Part shown: piece after piece, positions 7,982-17,348 of the stretch
How positions within the stretch are numbered: the first letter of the stretch is position 1
Layout of the letters: the number at the start of each line of letters is the position of its first letter
Origin: PALSA-610 sp038213435
GTDB lineage: Bacteria > Actinomycetota > Acidimicrobiia > IMCC26256 > PALSA-610
Assembly: GCA_038213435.1 (NCBI GenBank)
Contig: JBBQTI010000006.1
Span: 1 to 64,000, forward strand
Direction of reading: 5' to 3'
DNA: 64,000 bases
Notes under the pieces: generated by a model
Database searches by the model: none
Seen by the model: the letters and a program-made list of their open reading frames with translations, nothing else
Told to the model about the DNA's origin: nothing
Program-made: the position numbers and the translations under genes

Positions 7982-8500
7982 TCAGAGGTCGAACAGTCCT
8001 TCCGGGGCGTCGACGACAACCACGCCGGACGCAAACGAAACGACGAACACCATCGGGACGAGCCCGCCGCCGTCGAGCACCAGAAGATCGTGCGCGGGGT
8101 TCGCTTCGACCGCCACCACGTGCCCGAGGGACACGCCGGAACGGTCGCGCACCTCGGATCCGATGAGCTCGTGAACCCAGAGCTCTCCCTCGGGCGGTTC
8201 CGCCAGCTGCTCGGCCTCCACAAGCTTGTTGCGCAGCGCGTCGGCCGCGTCGCGGTCTTCGACGCCTTCGAAGCGTACGACGAAGCGGTGCTGATTGCGG
8301 CGTGCCGACGCAATCGCGTACGCGCGACCGTCGATCCACAATGTGGAACCAGGCGCGAACCGTTCCGGGATATTGCTGACGGGCGTCACCGACACCTCAC
8401 CGCGCAGACCGTGCGCACGTCCGATGCGTCCCACCTCGAGGCGGGTGCCTCGGCCCACACTCGTTCCGGCCCCGTCACTCGGTGGGCGTGTCTCACCCAC
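7982..8500 (-). CDS. rimM: 16S rRNA processing protein RimM
   Basis: The 172-residue protein has the N-terminal beta-barrel (EVGRIGRAHGLRGEVSV, with GLRGE diagnostic) and a C-terminal PRC barrel (LWVHELIGSEVRD, VPMVFV, GLFDL). RimM binds ribosomal protein uS19 and helps mature the 3' domain of 16S rRNA. The N-terminus is about 17 residues longer than usual before LEVGRIG, so an internal start could be used. Confidence 0.93.
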   Translation of the reverse strand: MGETRPPSDGAGTSVGRGTRLEVGRIGRAHGLRGEVSVTPVSNIPERFAPGSTLWIDGRAYAIASARRNQHRFVVRFEGVEDRDAADALRNKLVEAEQLAEPPEGELWVHELIGSEVRDRSGVSLGHVVAVEANPAHDLLVLDGGGLVPMVFVVSFASGVVVVDAPEGLFDL

Positions 8501-8529
8501 GAGGCTCGCCTCTTCCCGATCGGAGCCGA

Positions 8530-8868
8530 TTACTCCGCGACGTCGACCGTGACGCGAACGTTTTCTGTTGCGCCCGCCGCGCGCGCGACCTGTCGCACCG
8601 CTTGAATGACGCGACCGCGCTTGCCGATGATGCGACCGAGGTCGCCCGGACTCGCGTGCACGAGCAATGTGACGTTGTCACCGCGCTCGTTCGCGTCGAC
8701 AAAGACTCCGTCGGGATCGTCGACGAGGTGGCGGGCGATGTGCTCGACCGAAGCGCGGGCTCGCGCCCCGACCACGCGGTTCCCTTCGGGTGCGACGTCG
8801 TCGTCCTCGAAGCCGTCATCCTCTTCGAAGTCGTCGTCCTCGAAATCGTCGTCGTCCTCGTCGCTCAT
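8530..8868 (-). CDS. khpA: KH-domain RNA-binding protein KhpA with acidic N-terminus
   Basis: The C-terminal 75 residues are a single KH domain with the GxxG loop (IIGKRGRVIQAVRQVARAA), as in KhpA (YlqC), which with KhpB binds many RNAs. Ahead of it is an unusual acidic segment, MSDEDDDDFEDDDFEEDDG, of about 25 residues and almost entirely Asp/Glu/Phe; typical KhpA proteins of 75-80 residues lack it. The ATG at 8868 overlaps the rpsP stop by 4 bp (ATGA), supporting this start and translational coupling. Confidence 0.9.
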   Translation of the reverse strand: MSDEDDDDFEDDDFEEDDGFEDDDVAPEGNRVVGARARASVEHIARHLVDDPDGVFVDANERGDNVTLLVHASPGDLGRIIGKRGRVIQAVRQVARAAGATENVRVTVDVAE

Positions 8869-9251
8869 GCTTGCGTCTGCACTGTGTCGTCGGCGGGCGC
8901 AGCGGTAGCCGCGGGCGGCTCGGCGACGGGCGCTTCCTTCACGGACTTCGGCTTGGATTTCGGCTTCGGCCGCGAGACCGCGCCCTTGCCGTTTGCCTCC
9001 TGGTACGCATCCCACACGCCGGCGATCTGGAGGATCTTCGCCGCGCTCTCGGTGGGCTGGGCGCCGGCGTTGAGCCAGTGCAGCGCGCGCTCGCTGTCGA
9101 TGGTCACGAGCGACGGCTCCTGACGCGGCGCGTACTGGCCGAGGATCTCGAGAAAGCGGCCGTCACGAGGACTACGGGCATCGGCAACGACGACGCGATA
9201 CGTCGGCTGTTTCTTCTTGCCGACGCGCATCAGGCGGATCTTGACAGCCAA
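8865..9251 (-). CDS. rpsP: 30S ribosomal protein bS16 with C-terminal extension
   Basis: The first 80 residues are a standard bS16 (MAVKIRLMRVGKKKQPTYRV, VVADARSPRDGRFLE). A 40-residue tail, rich in Lys-Pro and then in Ala-Pro (RPKPKSKPKSVKEAP), follows; such low-complexity tails on bS16 are common in actinobacteria. It is the first gene of the rpsP-khpA-rimM-trmD-rplS series and overlaps khpA by 4 bp. Confidence 0.95.
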   Translation of the reverse strand: MAVKIRLMRVGKKKQPTYRVVVADARSPRDGRFLEILGQYAPRQEPSLVTIDSERALHWLNAGAQPTESAAKILQIAGVWDAYQEANGKGAVSRPKPKSKPKSVKEAPVAEPPAATAAPADDTVQTQA

Positions 9252-9289
9252 ACGAGACTCCTCTTCCAGAACGGCGGAGGGAGTCTAGG

Positions 9290-10663
9290 TCACCGGCCCG
9301 GGAAACCCGGAAGACCGCTCGTGGGCATCCTCGGTCCCTTCCCGTTCCCCTTGCCGATCTTGGCTCGCTTGCCCTTACGGGTCAGGCCGCCCATTCCCTT
9401 CATCATCTGCTGCACCTGTTTGAACTGCTTGAGCAGATTGTTGATCTCGCTGGTCGAAGTACCGCTCCCCTGCGCGATCCTGAGGCGCCGCGAGCCGTTG
9501 ATGAGCTCCGGGCGTCGACGCTCCTCCGGCGTCATCGACCGGATGATCGCCTCGATGCGCGCGATCTCCTTGTCGTCGATCTCCGCGTTGCGGACCTCCT
9601 TCGGCACGCCCGGCAGCATCCCGAGCACGCCCTGGAGCGGTCCCATGCGTTTGATCTGCTGCATCTGCTCGAGGAAGTCCTCGAGCGTCAGCCGGCCGCT
9701 CTGCACCAGCTCCTCGGCCTTGCGTTTCTCGTCCTCCTCGAAGGTCGCTTCCACCTTCTCGATGAGGGTCATCACGTCGCCCATACCGAGAATGCGGCTG
9801 GCCATGCGGTCTGGATGGAACGGCTCGAACTCGTCGAGCTTCTCGCCGGTACCGGCGAACAGGATCGGCTTGCCGACCACCTCCTTCACCGAGAGCGCAG
9901 CGCCACCGCGGGCGTCGCCATCGATCTTGGTGAGTATGACGCCGTCGAGACCGACCGCCTCGTTGAAGGCCTCGGCGACGTTCACCGCTTCTTGTCCCGT
10001 CATCGCGTCGACGACGAGGAGCGTGTTGTGCGGCTCGACCGCGGCGTCGATGGCGCGGAGCTCGTCCATCAGCTCGGTGTCGATCTGCAATCGACCCGCG
10101 GTGTCGACGATCACGAAGTTGCGACCGAGGCGTTGCGCCTCGGCGATCGCGCCGCGCGCGACGCGCACGGGATCTGTCGCCTCGCTGTAGAAGGGTACGT
10201 CGACACGACCGGCGAGCACGCGCAGCTGCTCGACCGCGGCCGGGCGCTGCAAGTCGGCGCCGACCAGGAGCGGGTGCAGGCCCTGCGACTTCAGCAGCCG
10301 CGCGAGCTTCGCCGCCGCGGTCGTCTTGCCCGAGCCCTGGAGGTCGGCGAGCATCAGGACGGTCGGCGGCTTCGGGCTCATCGTGAGCTTGCCGGTGGTG
10401 CCGCCGAGCGTCGTCACCAACTCCTCGTGCACGATCTTGATGAGCTGTTGGCCCGGATCGAGCGCCTTCGCCACCTCGGCGCCGATCGCGCGCTCCTTCA
10501 CCCGACCGATGAACGACTTCACGACGCGGACGTTGACGTCGGCTTCGAGGAGCGCGAGCCGGATCTCGCGCGAGATCTCGTCGACGTCGCGTTCGGTCAG
10601 CCGACCGCGGCTGCGGAGCTTGGAAAAGATGCCGTCGAGACGATCACTCAGCGCGTCGAACAC
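9290..10663 (-). CDS. ffh: Signal recognition particle protein Ffh
   Basis: This 457-residue GTPase binds signal peptides and 4.5S RNA and docks with FtsY. The NG domain shows DLQGSGKTTAAAKL (P-loop), DTAGRLQ and TKIDGDARGGAAL. The Met-rich M domain is at the C-terminus (IAQGSGTSTSEINNLLKQ, then QQMMKGMGGL). Length is normal. It lies between ftsY and rpsP, transcribed in the same direction. Confidence 0.97.
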   Translation of the reverse strand: MFDALSDRLDGIFSKLRSRGRLTERDVDEISREIRLALLEADVNVRVVKSFIGRVKERAIGAEVAKALDPGQQLIKIVHEELVTTLGGTTGKLTMSPKPPTVLMLADLQGSGKTTAAAKLARLLKSQGLHPLLVGADLQRPAAVEQLRVLAGRVDVPFYSEATDPVRVARGAIAEAQRLGRNFVIVDTAGRLQIDTELMDELRAIDAAVEPHNTLLVVDAMTGQEAVNVAEAFNEAVGLDGVILTKIDGDARGGAALSVKEVVGKPILFAGTGEKLDEFEPFHPDRMASRILGMGDVMTLIEKVEATFEEDEKRKAEELVQSGRLTLEDFLEQMQQIKRMGPLQGVLGMLPGVPKEVRNAEIDDKEIARIEAIIRSMTPEERRRPELINGSRRLRIAQGSGTSTSEINNLLKQFKQVQQMMKGMGGLTRKGKRAKIGKGNGKGPRMPTSGLPGFPGR

Positions 10664-10695
10664 AAGCCAGGAAGGATAGTGCCGCCCGCAAACGG

Positions 10696-11868
10696 CTAGT
10701 CGTCAGAGAACAGGGCCGAAGCGAATTCGTGCGGATCGAACTCGATGAGGTCGCCCACGCCCTCGCCGACACCGACGATCTTCACCGGGATGCCGAGCTC
10801 CGCCTGGATCGCGATGACGATTCCGCCCTTGGCCGTCCCGTCGAGCTTGGTCAGCGCGATGCCCGTCACGTCGACGGCGTCCGCGAACTGCTTCGCCTGC
10901 ACCAGCCCGTTCTGCCCGGTCGACGCGTCGATCACGAGGAGCACCTCCTTGAGGGCACCCGGCGTGCGATCGACGATGCGCCGCAGCTTCTTCAACTCTT
11001 CCATCAGGTTCGTCTTCGTGTGCAATCGCCCGGCGGTGTCGACGAGGACGAGATCGGCGCCCCGACCCGCGGCCGCGGCCATCGCGTCGAAGATGACGGA
11101 GCCGGGATCGGCCCCTTCTTGCCCGCGCACCAGCTCGCCGCCGGTTCGCTCGGCCCAAAGTTGCAGCTGATCGGCGGCGGCGGCACGGAACGTGTCGCCC
11201 GCCGCGAGCACGACCCGATGGCCATCACCGACGCGTTGCGACGCCAACTTGCCGATCGTCGTCGTCTTGCCGACGCCGTTCACGCCGACGAACATCCAGA
11301 CGTTCGGCTCGTCGGCCAGCATGTGCAGCGCGCGATCGCCGGCATCTCCTGCAAGGAGCCCAACGACCTCGTCCCGCAACAACGCGATCAATCCGTCGGG
11401 GTCGGTAACCGACTCCTGCTTGGCCCGGGAGCGCAGCGCGTCGAGCAGGCGGGTCGTGGTGACCATGCCGACGTCGGCCAACAGCAACGACTCTTCGAGC
11501 TCGTCCCAGGTCTCGTCGTCGATCTTGTGGCCGCGCATGCGACCGAACGCGCCCGAGAACGTGCCGCGGGTACGGACGAGGCGGTCGCGCAGCCGCGGTC
11601 GCTCGACGACCTCGGGTTCAGGTGGCGCCGCGACTTCGACCTCGGGCGCGCGCAACAGCTCCTCGAGCTCTTGGACGCTCGGAGTCGCCACATCAGCCTG
11701 CGCCGGATGCTCTGCCGGCGTTCGAGGCTGTCCCACGACCGGCGGGCCCGACGGTTCGCCCGCTACGCCACCGCGACGTTTCGCTCGCATCGTTACCCGA
11801 ACCGCCGCGACCACACCCGCCGAGACGAGCACGAGCGCGACAACGACGACGACAATCAGGGCGACCAT
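10696..11868 (-). CDS. ftsY: SRP receptor FtsY
   Basis: The 390-residue GTPase starts with a hydrophobic membrane segment (VALIVVVVVALVLVSAGVV), then a basic and Pro/Glu-rich linker and the NG domain: GVNGVGKTTTIGKLA, DTAGRLHTKTNL, TKLDGTAKGG. A true N-terminal transmembrane helix is an actinobacterial feature; E. coli FtsY instead has an acidic A domain. It pairs with Ffh encoded next to it, to deliver nascent membrane proteins. Confidence 0.96.
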   Translation of the reverse strand: MVALIVVVVVALVLVSAGVVAAVRVTMRAKRRGGVAGEPSGPPVVGQPRTPAEHPAQADVATPSVQELEELLRAPEVEVAAPPEPEVVERPRLRDRLVRTRGTFSGAFGRMRGHKIDDETWDELEESLLLADVGMVTTTRLLDALRSRAKQESVTDPDGLIALLRDEVVGLLAGDAGDRALHMLADEPNVWMFVGVNGVGKTTTIGKLASQRVGDGHRVVLAAGDTFRAAAADQLQLWAERTGGELVRGQEGADPGSVIFDAMAAAAGRGADLVLVDTAGRLHTKTNLMEELKKLRRIVDRTPGALKEVLLVIDASTGQNGLVQAKQFADAVDVTGIALTKLDGTAKGGIVIAIQAELGIPVKIVGVGEGVGDLIEFDPHEFASALFSDD

Positions 11869-11902
11869 GCCCGGAGGCTACCCAGGCGCTCGAGCTCGCC
11901 GA

Positions 11903-14900
11903 CTACTGGCTCGCCGACTCCTGGGTCGCCGATTCCTGCGTCGTGTCGTCGAAGTTCAGATCACGCATGCGTTGCGTCACGACTCGACTCGACCCGCCGG
12001 GAGGCATGGAGACGCCGTACAACACGTCGGCGGCCTCCATGGTTCGCTTCTGGTGCGACACGACGAGCAGCTGGGCCTCGCCGCGGAACTCGTGCAGTAG
12101 ATCGAGGAACCGGTGGAGGTTCACGTCGTCGAGCGCGGCCTCGACCTCGTCCATCAGGTAGAAGGGTGACGGCCGCGCCCGGAACACCGCGAACAGGTAG
12201 GCAAGGGCGCACAGCGAGCGCTCCCCGCCCGATAGCAGCGACAGCCGGCGCACCATCTTGCCGGAAGGTCGCGCCTCCATCTCGATGCCGGTGTCGAGCA
12301 GGTCGTCCGGTTGGGTGAGCACGAGCCGACCCGAGCCGCCCGGGAACAGCATCGAGAACAGCTCCGAGAAGTTGCGCGCGACGTCGGTGAACGCGGCGTC
12401 GAACACGCGCACGATCTCTTCGTCGACCGATTTGATGACGCGCGCCAGCTCACGCCGCGTGCTGCGCACGTCGTCGAGTTGTTGCTGCAGGAACTCGTGG
12501 CGTTCCAGCAGCGCCTCGTACTCGGTCAGCGCGAGCGGGTTGACGGGCCCCATCAGCCGCAGTTCTCGCTCCAGCTCGCGGGCGCGGCCGGGCAGGGTGA
12601 TTCCGTCGGGAGCGTCGGGCTGGGGCGCGGCGATCGCGGCGTCGGGCTCGCAATCGAAGTCGCGCCGCACCTGCTCCACCGCTTGCTCGAGCCGCAGGCG
12701 GATCTCGGCCTCCTCCACCTCGAGCTTTCCCGCCCGCTCGCGCAGATCGGTCAACCGCTTCTCGGCCTCGGAGCGACGGTCCCGCAGCCCGTCGAGGCGA
12801 CGACCGGCCTCGCGCGCGGCTTCCGATTGTTGCCGACGACGGGTACGCAGGCGCTCGGCCAGCGCCTCGATCGCACCGGTGCGCGACCCGAGCCGTTCCG
12901 CGATCTCCGCGATCGCCCCCCGGCGCTGCTCGAGTGCGGCGCGTCTGGCGCGAGCACGCGCTTCTTCGTCGGGCCGAACGGCGAGCCGGGCCTCGACCTC
13001 GGCGAGTCGCGCCGCGAGTATCGTGCGGCGCTCCTCGATTGCGGCGCCTCGCAGCTCGTAGTCACGGCGCAATGCCGCGGCCTGCGAGCGAAGGCGCTCC
13101 AACTCGGCATCTCGCGCGCGTGCCTCGTCACGTTGTTGCTCGGCGGCCGCGAGACGTGCGCGGGCGTTCGACTCCGCAACCGGTCCGGCCGCGCGCGTTC
13201 TTTCCAGCTCGTCGGCGCGTGCGCAGAGCGAGATCCGGCGCGCGGCGAGGGTCGCCGCGCCGACCTCGACCTCACGCCGCAGTTGCGCAGCGCGCGCGGT
13301 GAGCTGCTCGAGCTCGACGCGCCGGCGTCGTTCGTCCTCCGTCGCGCGTAGCTCGGCTTGTCTCGCAGCGGCGAGACGCCGGCGGGCGATCTCGACCTCG
13401 CCTTCGGCCGCGCCGCCCGCGACCTCGGCCTCGCCGGCGCGGGCAGTGGCGTCGGCCAGCGCGGCCGGCGTCACGATCGACGACCCCGCCGGGCCGGCGC
13501 GCCACGCGGTCGGCCCACCGAAGCGATCTCCGTCGCGCGTCACCGCGACCACTCCCTGGTTCGCGATGGCGACGTCGAGCGCGTGCTCCCATCCGCCGTC
13601 GACAAGCACGAACTGCGCGAAGAGCCGGGCGAGCACCGAATCGAGTCCCGGGAGCACGCCGCGCACGGAGGCGCCGAGCGGGTGCGTCCCCGCGGGCGCG
13701 AACGAGATCTGCATACCCATCGCGCGACCCTCGGCCACGAGCAATAAGGCCTGGCGATCGCCGCGCTTCAGGCGTTCGACCGCGGCGCGTGCCGCGTGAT
13801 CGCCGTCGACGACGATCGCCTTCAGCGCGTCGCCCAGCGCCGCCGCGACCGCGATCTCGCAACCCTCGTCGATCTCGAGCAGGTCGACGAGGGGGCCGAG
13901 CACGCCCTCGAGGGAGGCGATGTCGTCACCGCCCGCAGCCGCATGGGCATCATCGAGCGCCAGCGAGAGCATCTCGGCGCGCGCCCGCCAGCGCGTCGTA
14001 TCGCTCTCGGCGCGACGAAGCGTTGCGTCGGCCTCGTGCAGCGCGTCCTCGGCCGCGGCAAGCTCTCGCGCCTCCGCGGTGCGGTCGGGTGACATGCCGA
14101 CCTGGGCTTCCACCTCGGCCCGCGCGCGATCGGCTTCGGCCTGCGCGACGTGGGCCTCGCGGGTGCGCGGCTCGAGCGCCGCGCGGTCTTCGTCGACGCG
14201 GCCGATCTCCGCGCGCGCGTGCGCGAGCTCGATCTCGATCGTGGAGCCGCTCGAGATCAAATGGCCGAGTTCCTGGGCCGCCCGCTGGAATTCGCCTTCG
14301 GCGACAGTTACCGACACGACTCCGAGCGCGTCGACCTGCGCCTCGGCCGCCTCCATCTCGACGCGTGCCGGCGCGAGCGCGTTGAAGTCGGCTTCGACTC
14401 GCGCGAGCTGCGCACGCACGTTCGCGGCCTCCGCGACGAGCGACTCGATGACCCCCTCGTCGGCGACCGACGCCAACTCGCGGTCGAGGCTACGGCCGCG
14501 CTCGGTCACGAGGTTCACGAGTCCCCGGCCGCGCTCCCGCAATGCCTCGGTTCTGGCGAGTACGTCGGCGACGTCATCGTCTCCCGGCACCGCGAGCGCA
14601 TGCTCGGCGTCGAGCACCTCCGCGTCGAGCGCGCGCAGCTCGACCCGAACGTCCTGCTCTCGCTGCGCGAGGTCGCGGCGCGCGTCCACACGCTTGCGCT
14701 CCCGACCGCGCAGCTGCTCGATCTCACGTCCCGACAGGTGCAGACGGATCGCGTGCAGCTCGGCGGCGAGACCGTCGTGACGGCGCGCAGCATCGGCCTG
14801 GCGCTCGAGCGGTCGCAGTTGCCGGCGCACTTCGCGCAGGAGGTCGGTCAGTCGCAGGAGATTGCCTTCGGTCGCCTCGAGCCGGCGCTGCGCCTTTTCC

Positions 14901-15421
14901 TTGCGTTTGCGGAACTTGAGGATCCCCGCGGCCTCTTCGATGATGGCCCGCCGGTCCTCCGGCCGTGCGTTGAGCACGGCGGCGAGCTGGCCCTGCCCGA
15001 CGATCACGTGCTGCTGGCGGCCGATACCGGTGTCCGAGAGCAGCTCCTGGATATCGAGCAACCGGCACTGGACACCGTTGAGCAGGTAATCGGACTCACC
15101 CGTGCGGAAGAGGATCCGCGTGATGGTGACCTCGGTGAACTCGATCGGCAGCAGGTGAGCGGTGTTGTCGATCGTCAGCGAGACCTCGGCGCGTCCCAGC
15201 GCCGGACGGTCGGCAGTGCCCGCGAAGATGACATCGTCCATCTTGGTGCCGCGCAGCGCCCGGGCGCCCTGCGCGCCCAGCACCCACGCCACCGAATCGA
15301 CGATGTTCGACTTCCCCGACCCGTTGGGGCCGACGACGACGCATACGCCGGGCTCGAAGTCGAGTGTGGTCTTGTCCGCGAAGGACTTGAAGCCTTTCAA
15401 CGTCAACGACTTGAGGAACAA
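11903..15421 (-). CDS. smc: Chromosome segregation protein SMC
   Basis: The 1172-residue ATPase condenses and segregates chromosomes with ScpA/ScpB. The head begins MFLKSLTLKGFKSFADKT with Walker A GPNGSGKSNIVDS; a long coiled coil follows, with a Gly-containing hinge around residues 500-660, a second coiled coil, then the ABC signature LLSGGERSLCALAY and Walker B FYLMDEVEAALDD. The last residues repeat ESATQES; the DNA there is an imperfect short duplication. It lies upstream of ftsY, the usual order (rnc-smc-ftsY). Confidence 0.97.
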   Translation of the reverse strand: MFLKSLTLKGFKSFADKTTLDFEPGVCVVVGPNGSGKSNIVDSVAWVLGAQGARALRGTKMDDVIFAGTADRPALGRAEVSLTIDNTAHLLPIEFTEVTITRILFRTGESDYLLNGVQCRLLDIQELLSDTGIGRQQHVIVGQGQLAAVLNARPEDRRAIIEEAAGILKFRKRKEKAQRRLEATEGNLLRLTDLLREVRRQLRPLERQADAARRHDGLAAELHAIRLHLSGREIEQLRGRERKRVDARRDLAQREQDVRVELRALDAEVLDAEHALAVPGDDDVADVLARTEALRERGRGLVNLVTERGRSLDRELASVADEGVIESLVAEAANVRAQLARVEADFNALAPARVEMEAAEAQVDALGVVSVTVAEGEFQRAAQELGHLISSGSTIEIELAHARAEIGRVDEDRAALEPRTREAHVAQAEADRARAEVEAQVGMSPDRTAEARELAAAEDALHEADATLRRAESDTTRWRARAEMLSLALDDAHAAAGGDDIASLEGVLGPLVDLLEIDEGCEIAVAAALGDALKAIVVDGDHAARAAVERLKRGDRQALLLVAEGRAMGMQISFAPAGTHPLGASVRGVLPGLDSVLARLFAQFVLVDGGWEHALDVAIANQGVVAVTRDGDRFGGPTAWRAGPAGSSIVTPAALADATARAGEAEVAGGAAEGEVEIARRRLAAARQAELRATEDERRRRVELEQLTARAAQLRREVEVGAATLAARRISLCARADELERTRAAGPVAESNARARLAAAEQQRDEARARDAELERLRSQAAALRRDYELRGAAIEERRTILAARLAEVEARLAVRPDEEARARARRAALEQRRGAIAEIAERLGSRTGAIEALAERLRTRRRQQSEAAREAGRRLDGLRDRRSEAEKRLTDLRERAGKLEVEEAEIRLRLEQAVEQVRRDFDCEPDAAIAAPQPDAPDGITLPGRARELERELRLMGPVNPLALTEYEALLERHEFLQQQLDDVRSTRRELARVIKSVDEEIVRVFDAAFTDVARNFSELFSMLFPGGSGRLVLTQPDDLLDTGIEMEARPSGKMVRRLSLLSGGERSLCALAYLFAVFRARPSPFYLMDEVEAALDDVNLHRFLDLLHEFRGEAQLLVVSHQKRTMEAADVLYGVSMPPGGSSRVVTQRMRDLNFDDTTQESATQESASQ

Positions 15422-15497
15422 CCCGACCCCCTCTCCGAGCGCCGATCGTAGGGGGCCCGCCGCCGGACCCGGCGGACCTCTACCTCAGGGTGATGCA

Positions 15498-15800
15498 TCA
15501 GAGAATACGAAACCGCTGGTCGCCGATCGCCTGGACCACAGTCGTCTCGGTCGCGTCCACTCGGGCCCGCGGCGGGCCGGTGCCAAACCACGCGACCACC
15601 CGGTCGACTGACGTCTTCGGACCTTCGAACTCGGCCTCCACCGCGCCGTCACTGCGATTGCGGACCCAACCCACCACGCCTTCCGCCCGCGCCCGTTCCC
15701 GGCACGCGTCGCGGAACCACACGCCTTGCACACGCCCGGTTGCCACGACCCGCACGCGGATCGGACGCGCCGGGACGGGCGGTTCGCTCACACCTGACAT
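15498..15800 (-). CDS. acyP: Acylphosphatase
   Basis: The 100-residue protein has both acylphosphatase motifs, VQGVWFRDACRERA (catalytic Arg in the phosphate loop) and GWVRNRSDGAVEAEFEG (catalytic Asn). It hydrolyses carboxyl-phosphate bonds such as in carbamoyl phosphate or acyl phosphates. The N-terminal MSGVSEPPVPARPI is loose. The start overlaps the mutM stop by 13 bp, so the two genes are coupled; the pairing is common in actinobacteria. Confidence 0.93.
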   Translation of the reverse strand: MSGVSEPPVPARPIRVRVVATGRVQGVWFRDACRERARAEGVVGWVRNRSDGAVEAEFEGPKTSVDRVVAWFGTGPPRARVDATETTVVQAIGDQRFRIL

Positions 15801-16627
15801 GCCTCGCAGAAGAACGTGGAGCGATTGGCGAAGCGCGCCCGGTGCACCACGCGGCGACAGCGCGGGCAGGCCAGCCCCTCGCGGTCGTACACCTGATGGC
15901 GGTGCTGGTACTCGCCGGGCCGGCCGAACAGGTCGACGTATTGCTCGTCGGCGAGCGACGAGCCCCGGTACTTCACCGCGTCCTGCAGCGTCTCGAAGAT
16001 CGCGCGATAGAGGCGCCGGATCTCCTGCTGCGAGAGCGCGTCGCTCATTCGGTCCCACTTCAGTCCGGCCTGGAAGAGGATCTCGTCGCTGTACACGTTG
16101 CCGATGCCCGCGATGAACTTCTGATCCATCAGCAAGGACTTGAGCCGCGCGTGCTTGTCGGCGAGCATCCGCCCGAACAGGTCCCAAGAGATCGCGGTCT
16201 CGAGCGGATCCAGCCCGAGGTGCGCGAGCTCGTCGACCTGCTCCTCCAGCTCGTCGTACTTGGTCACGAACATTTCGCCGAACGTGCGCGGGTCGACGAA
16301 GCGAAGGAGCCCACCCTGGGTGAAGTGGATCACGACGTGGGTGTGCTTCGGAGCCTTCTCGCGCGCCGACTTCGCGCGCAGCAGCTGACCGGACATCCCG
16401 AGGTGCACGATCAATGCCTCCGGTCCGTCGAGTCGCATCACGAGATACTTCCCCCGCCGCAGCACCGCGACGATCTTGCGACCCTCGAGCAGCGCGATGA
16501 ATTCCTTCTTGTTCTTGTGCCGACGCACCGACCGCGTCCCGGTGACCTCGACGCTCTTGATCTTCTTCCCGACCACCTCCTTTTCGAGATCGCGGCGCAA
16601 GACCTCGACCTCAGGTAGCTCCGGCAT
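15788..16627 (-). CDS. mutM: Formamidopyrimidine-DNA glycosylase
   Basis: The 279-residue bifunctional glycosylase/AP lyase removes 8-oxoguanine and formamidopyrimidines. The catalytic Pro2 and Glu3 are present (MPELPEVEVLRRDLEK), Lys in RRGKYLVMRL, the helix-two-turn-helix KFIAGIGNVYSDEIL, and a C-terminal zinc finger CPRCRR ... FANRSTFFCEACQ. The ATG start is fixed because Pro2 is the catalytic N-terminus after Met removal. It overlaps rnc by 17 bp. Confidence 0.97.
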   Translation of the reverse strand: MPELPEVEVLRRDLEKEVVGKKIKSVEVTGTRSVRRHKNKKEFIALLEGRKIVAVLRRGKYLVMRLDGPEALIVHLGMSGQLLRAKSAREKAPKHTHVVIHFTQGGLLRFVDPRTFGEMFVTKYDELEEQVDELAHLGLDPLETAISWDLFGRMLADKHARLKSLLMDQKFIAGIGNVYSDEILFQAGLKWDRMSDALSQQEIRRLYRAIFETLQDAVKYRGSSLADEQYVDLFGRPGEYQHRHQVYDREGLACPRCRRVVHRARFANRSTFFCEACQV

Positions 16628-17348
16628 GGTCGCCCCCCTGCCCGTCCGCCTCGTCTTGCAGACGCGTCCATGCGACCCACGCGGCGGACTGCTCAGCTTG
16701 CTTCTTCGAACGGCCGTCGCCCTCGCCGTACACATGATCGGCCACGTAGACCAGCGCGAAAAACTTCTTGGCATGATCCGGGCCCTCGTCACGGACGACG
16801 TACCGGGGACGCCCGAGGGAACAGGCCGCGGTGGCCTCTTGCAGGCGGGTCTTGTAGTCGCGGCCGCCCGGGCCGGCCGCGGCGGCGGCGATCCGCTCCG
16901 AGAGACAGCGCAGGACCAGGTCGCGGGCGACACCGAAGCCCTGATCGAGATAGACCGCCGCGACCACCGCTTCGAACGCATCGGCAAGGATCGACGGCTT
17001 CCCGCGGCCGCCCGCGGCGTCCTCACCCTTGCCGAGGAGGAGATGCGCACCGAGGTCGAGCTCGAGCGCGAGCTCCGCGAGCACGCGCGCGTTCACGACT
17101 CCCGCGCGCACCTCCGAGAGTTGGCCTTCGGGAAGCTCGGGAAAATGCTCGAAGACGTAGTGCGTCACGACGAGCCCGAGGACGGAGTCGCCGAGGAACT
17201 CGAGCCGTTCGTTCGATTCCGGTTCGCCGTTCTCGGCGCACCAGGAACGATGGGCGAGCGATCGCAGCAACACAGTGCGATCGTCGAAGCGAACGCCGAT
17301 GCTCGCCTCGAGCGTGTCGAGGCCGTCGAAGGACGCGAGCTGACTCAC
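16611..17348 (-). CDS. rnc: Ribonuclease III
   Basis: The 245-residue dsRNA endonuclease processes rRNA precursors and regulatory RNAs. The nuclease signature NERLEFLGDSVLGLVV and the distal Asp/Glu (ILADAFEAVVAAVYLDQG) are intact. A C-terminal dsRNA-binding domain follows (DYKTRLQEATAA, KKFFALVYVADHV, GRSKKQAEQSAAWVA). The GTG at 17348 is chosen because it overlaps the stop of the ACP-like gene as GTGA; the open frame continues further upstream without similarity. Confidence 0.96.
   Translation of the reverse strand: MSQLASFDGLDTLEASIGVRFDDRTVLLRSLAHRSWCAENGEPESNERLEFLGDSVLGLVVTHYVFEHFPELPEGQLSEVRAGVVNARVLAELALELDLGAHLLLGKGEDAAGGRGKPSILADAFEAVVAAVYLDQGFGVARDLVLRCLSERIAAAAAGPGGRDYKTRLQEATAACSLGRPRYVVRDEGPDHAKKFFALVYVADHVYGEGDGRSKKQAEQSAAWVAWTRLQDEADGQGGDHAGAT

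Noticed and set aside
8790..10190. Long plus-strand frame antisense to ffh, khpA and rpsP
   Set aside because: It is an artefact of high-GC codon bias; the minus-strand genes have clear family motifs and this frame has none.
12258..15451. Several long plus-strand frames antisense to smc
   Set aside because: SMC is intact with Walker A, signature and Walker B on the minus strand; the antisense frames are Arg/Ser/Ala-rich with no motif.
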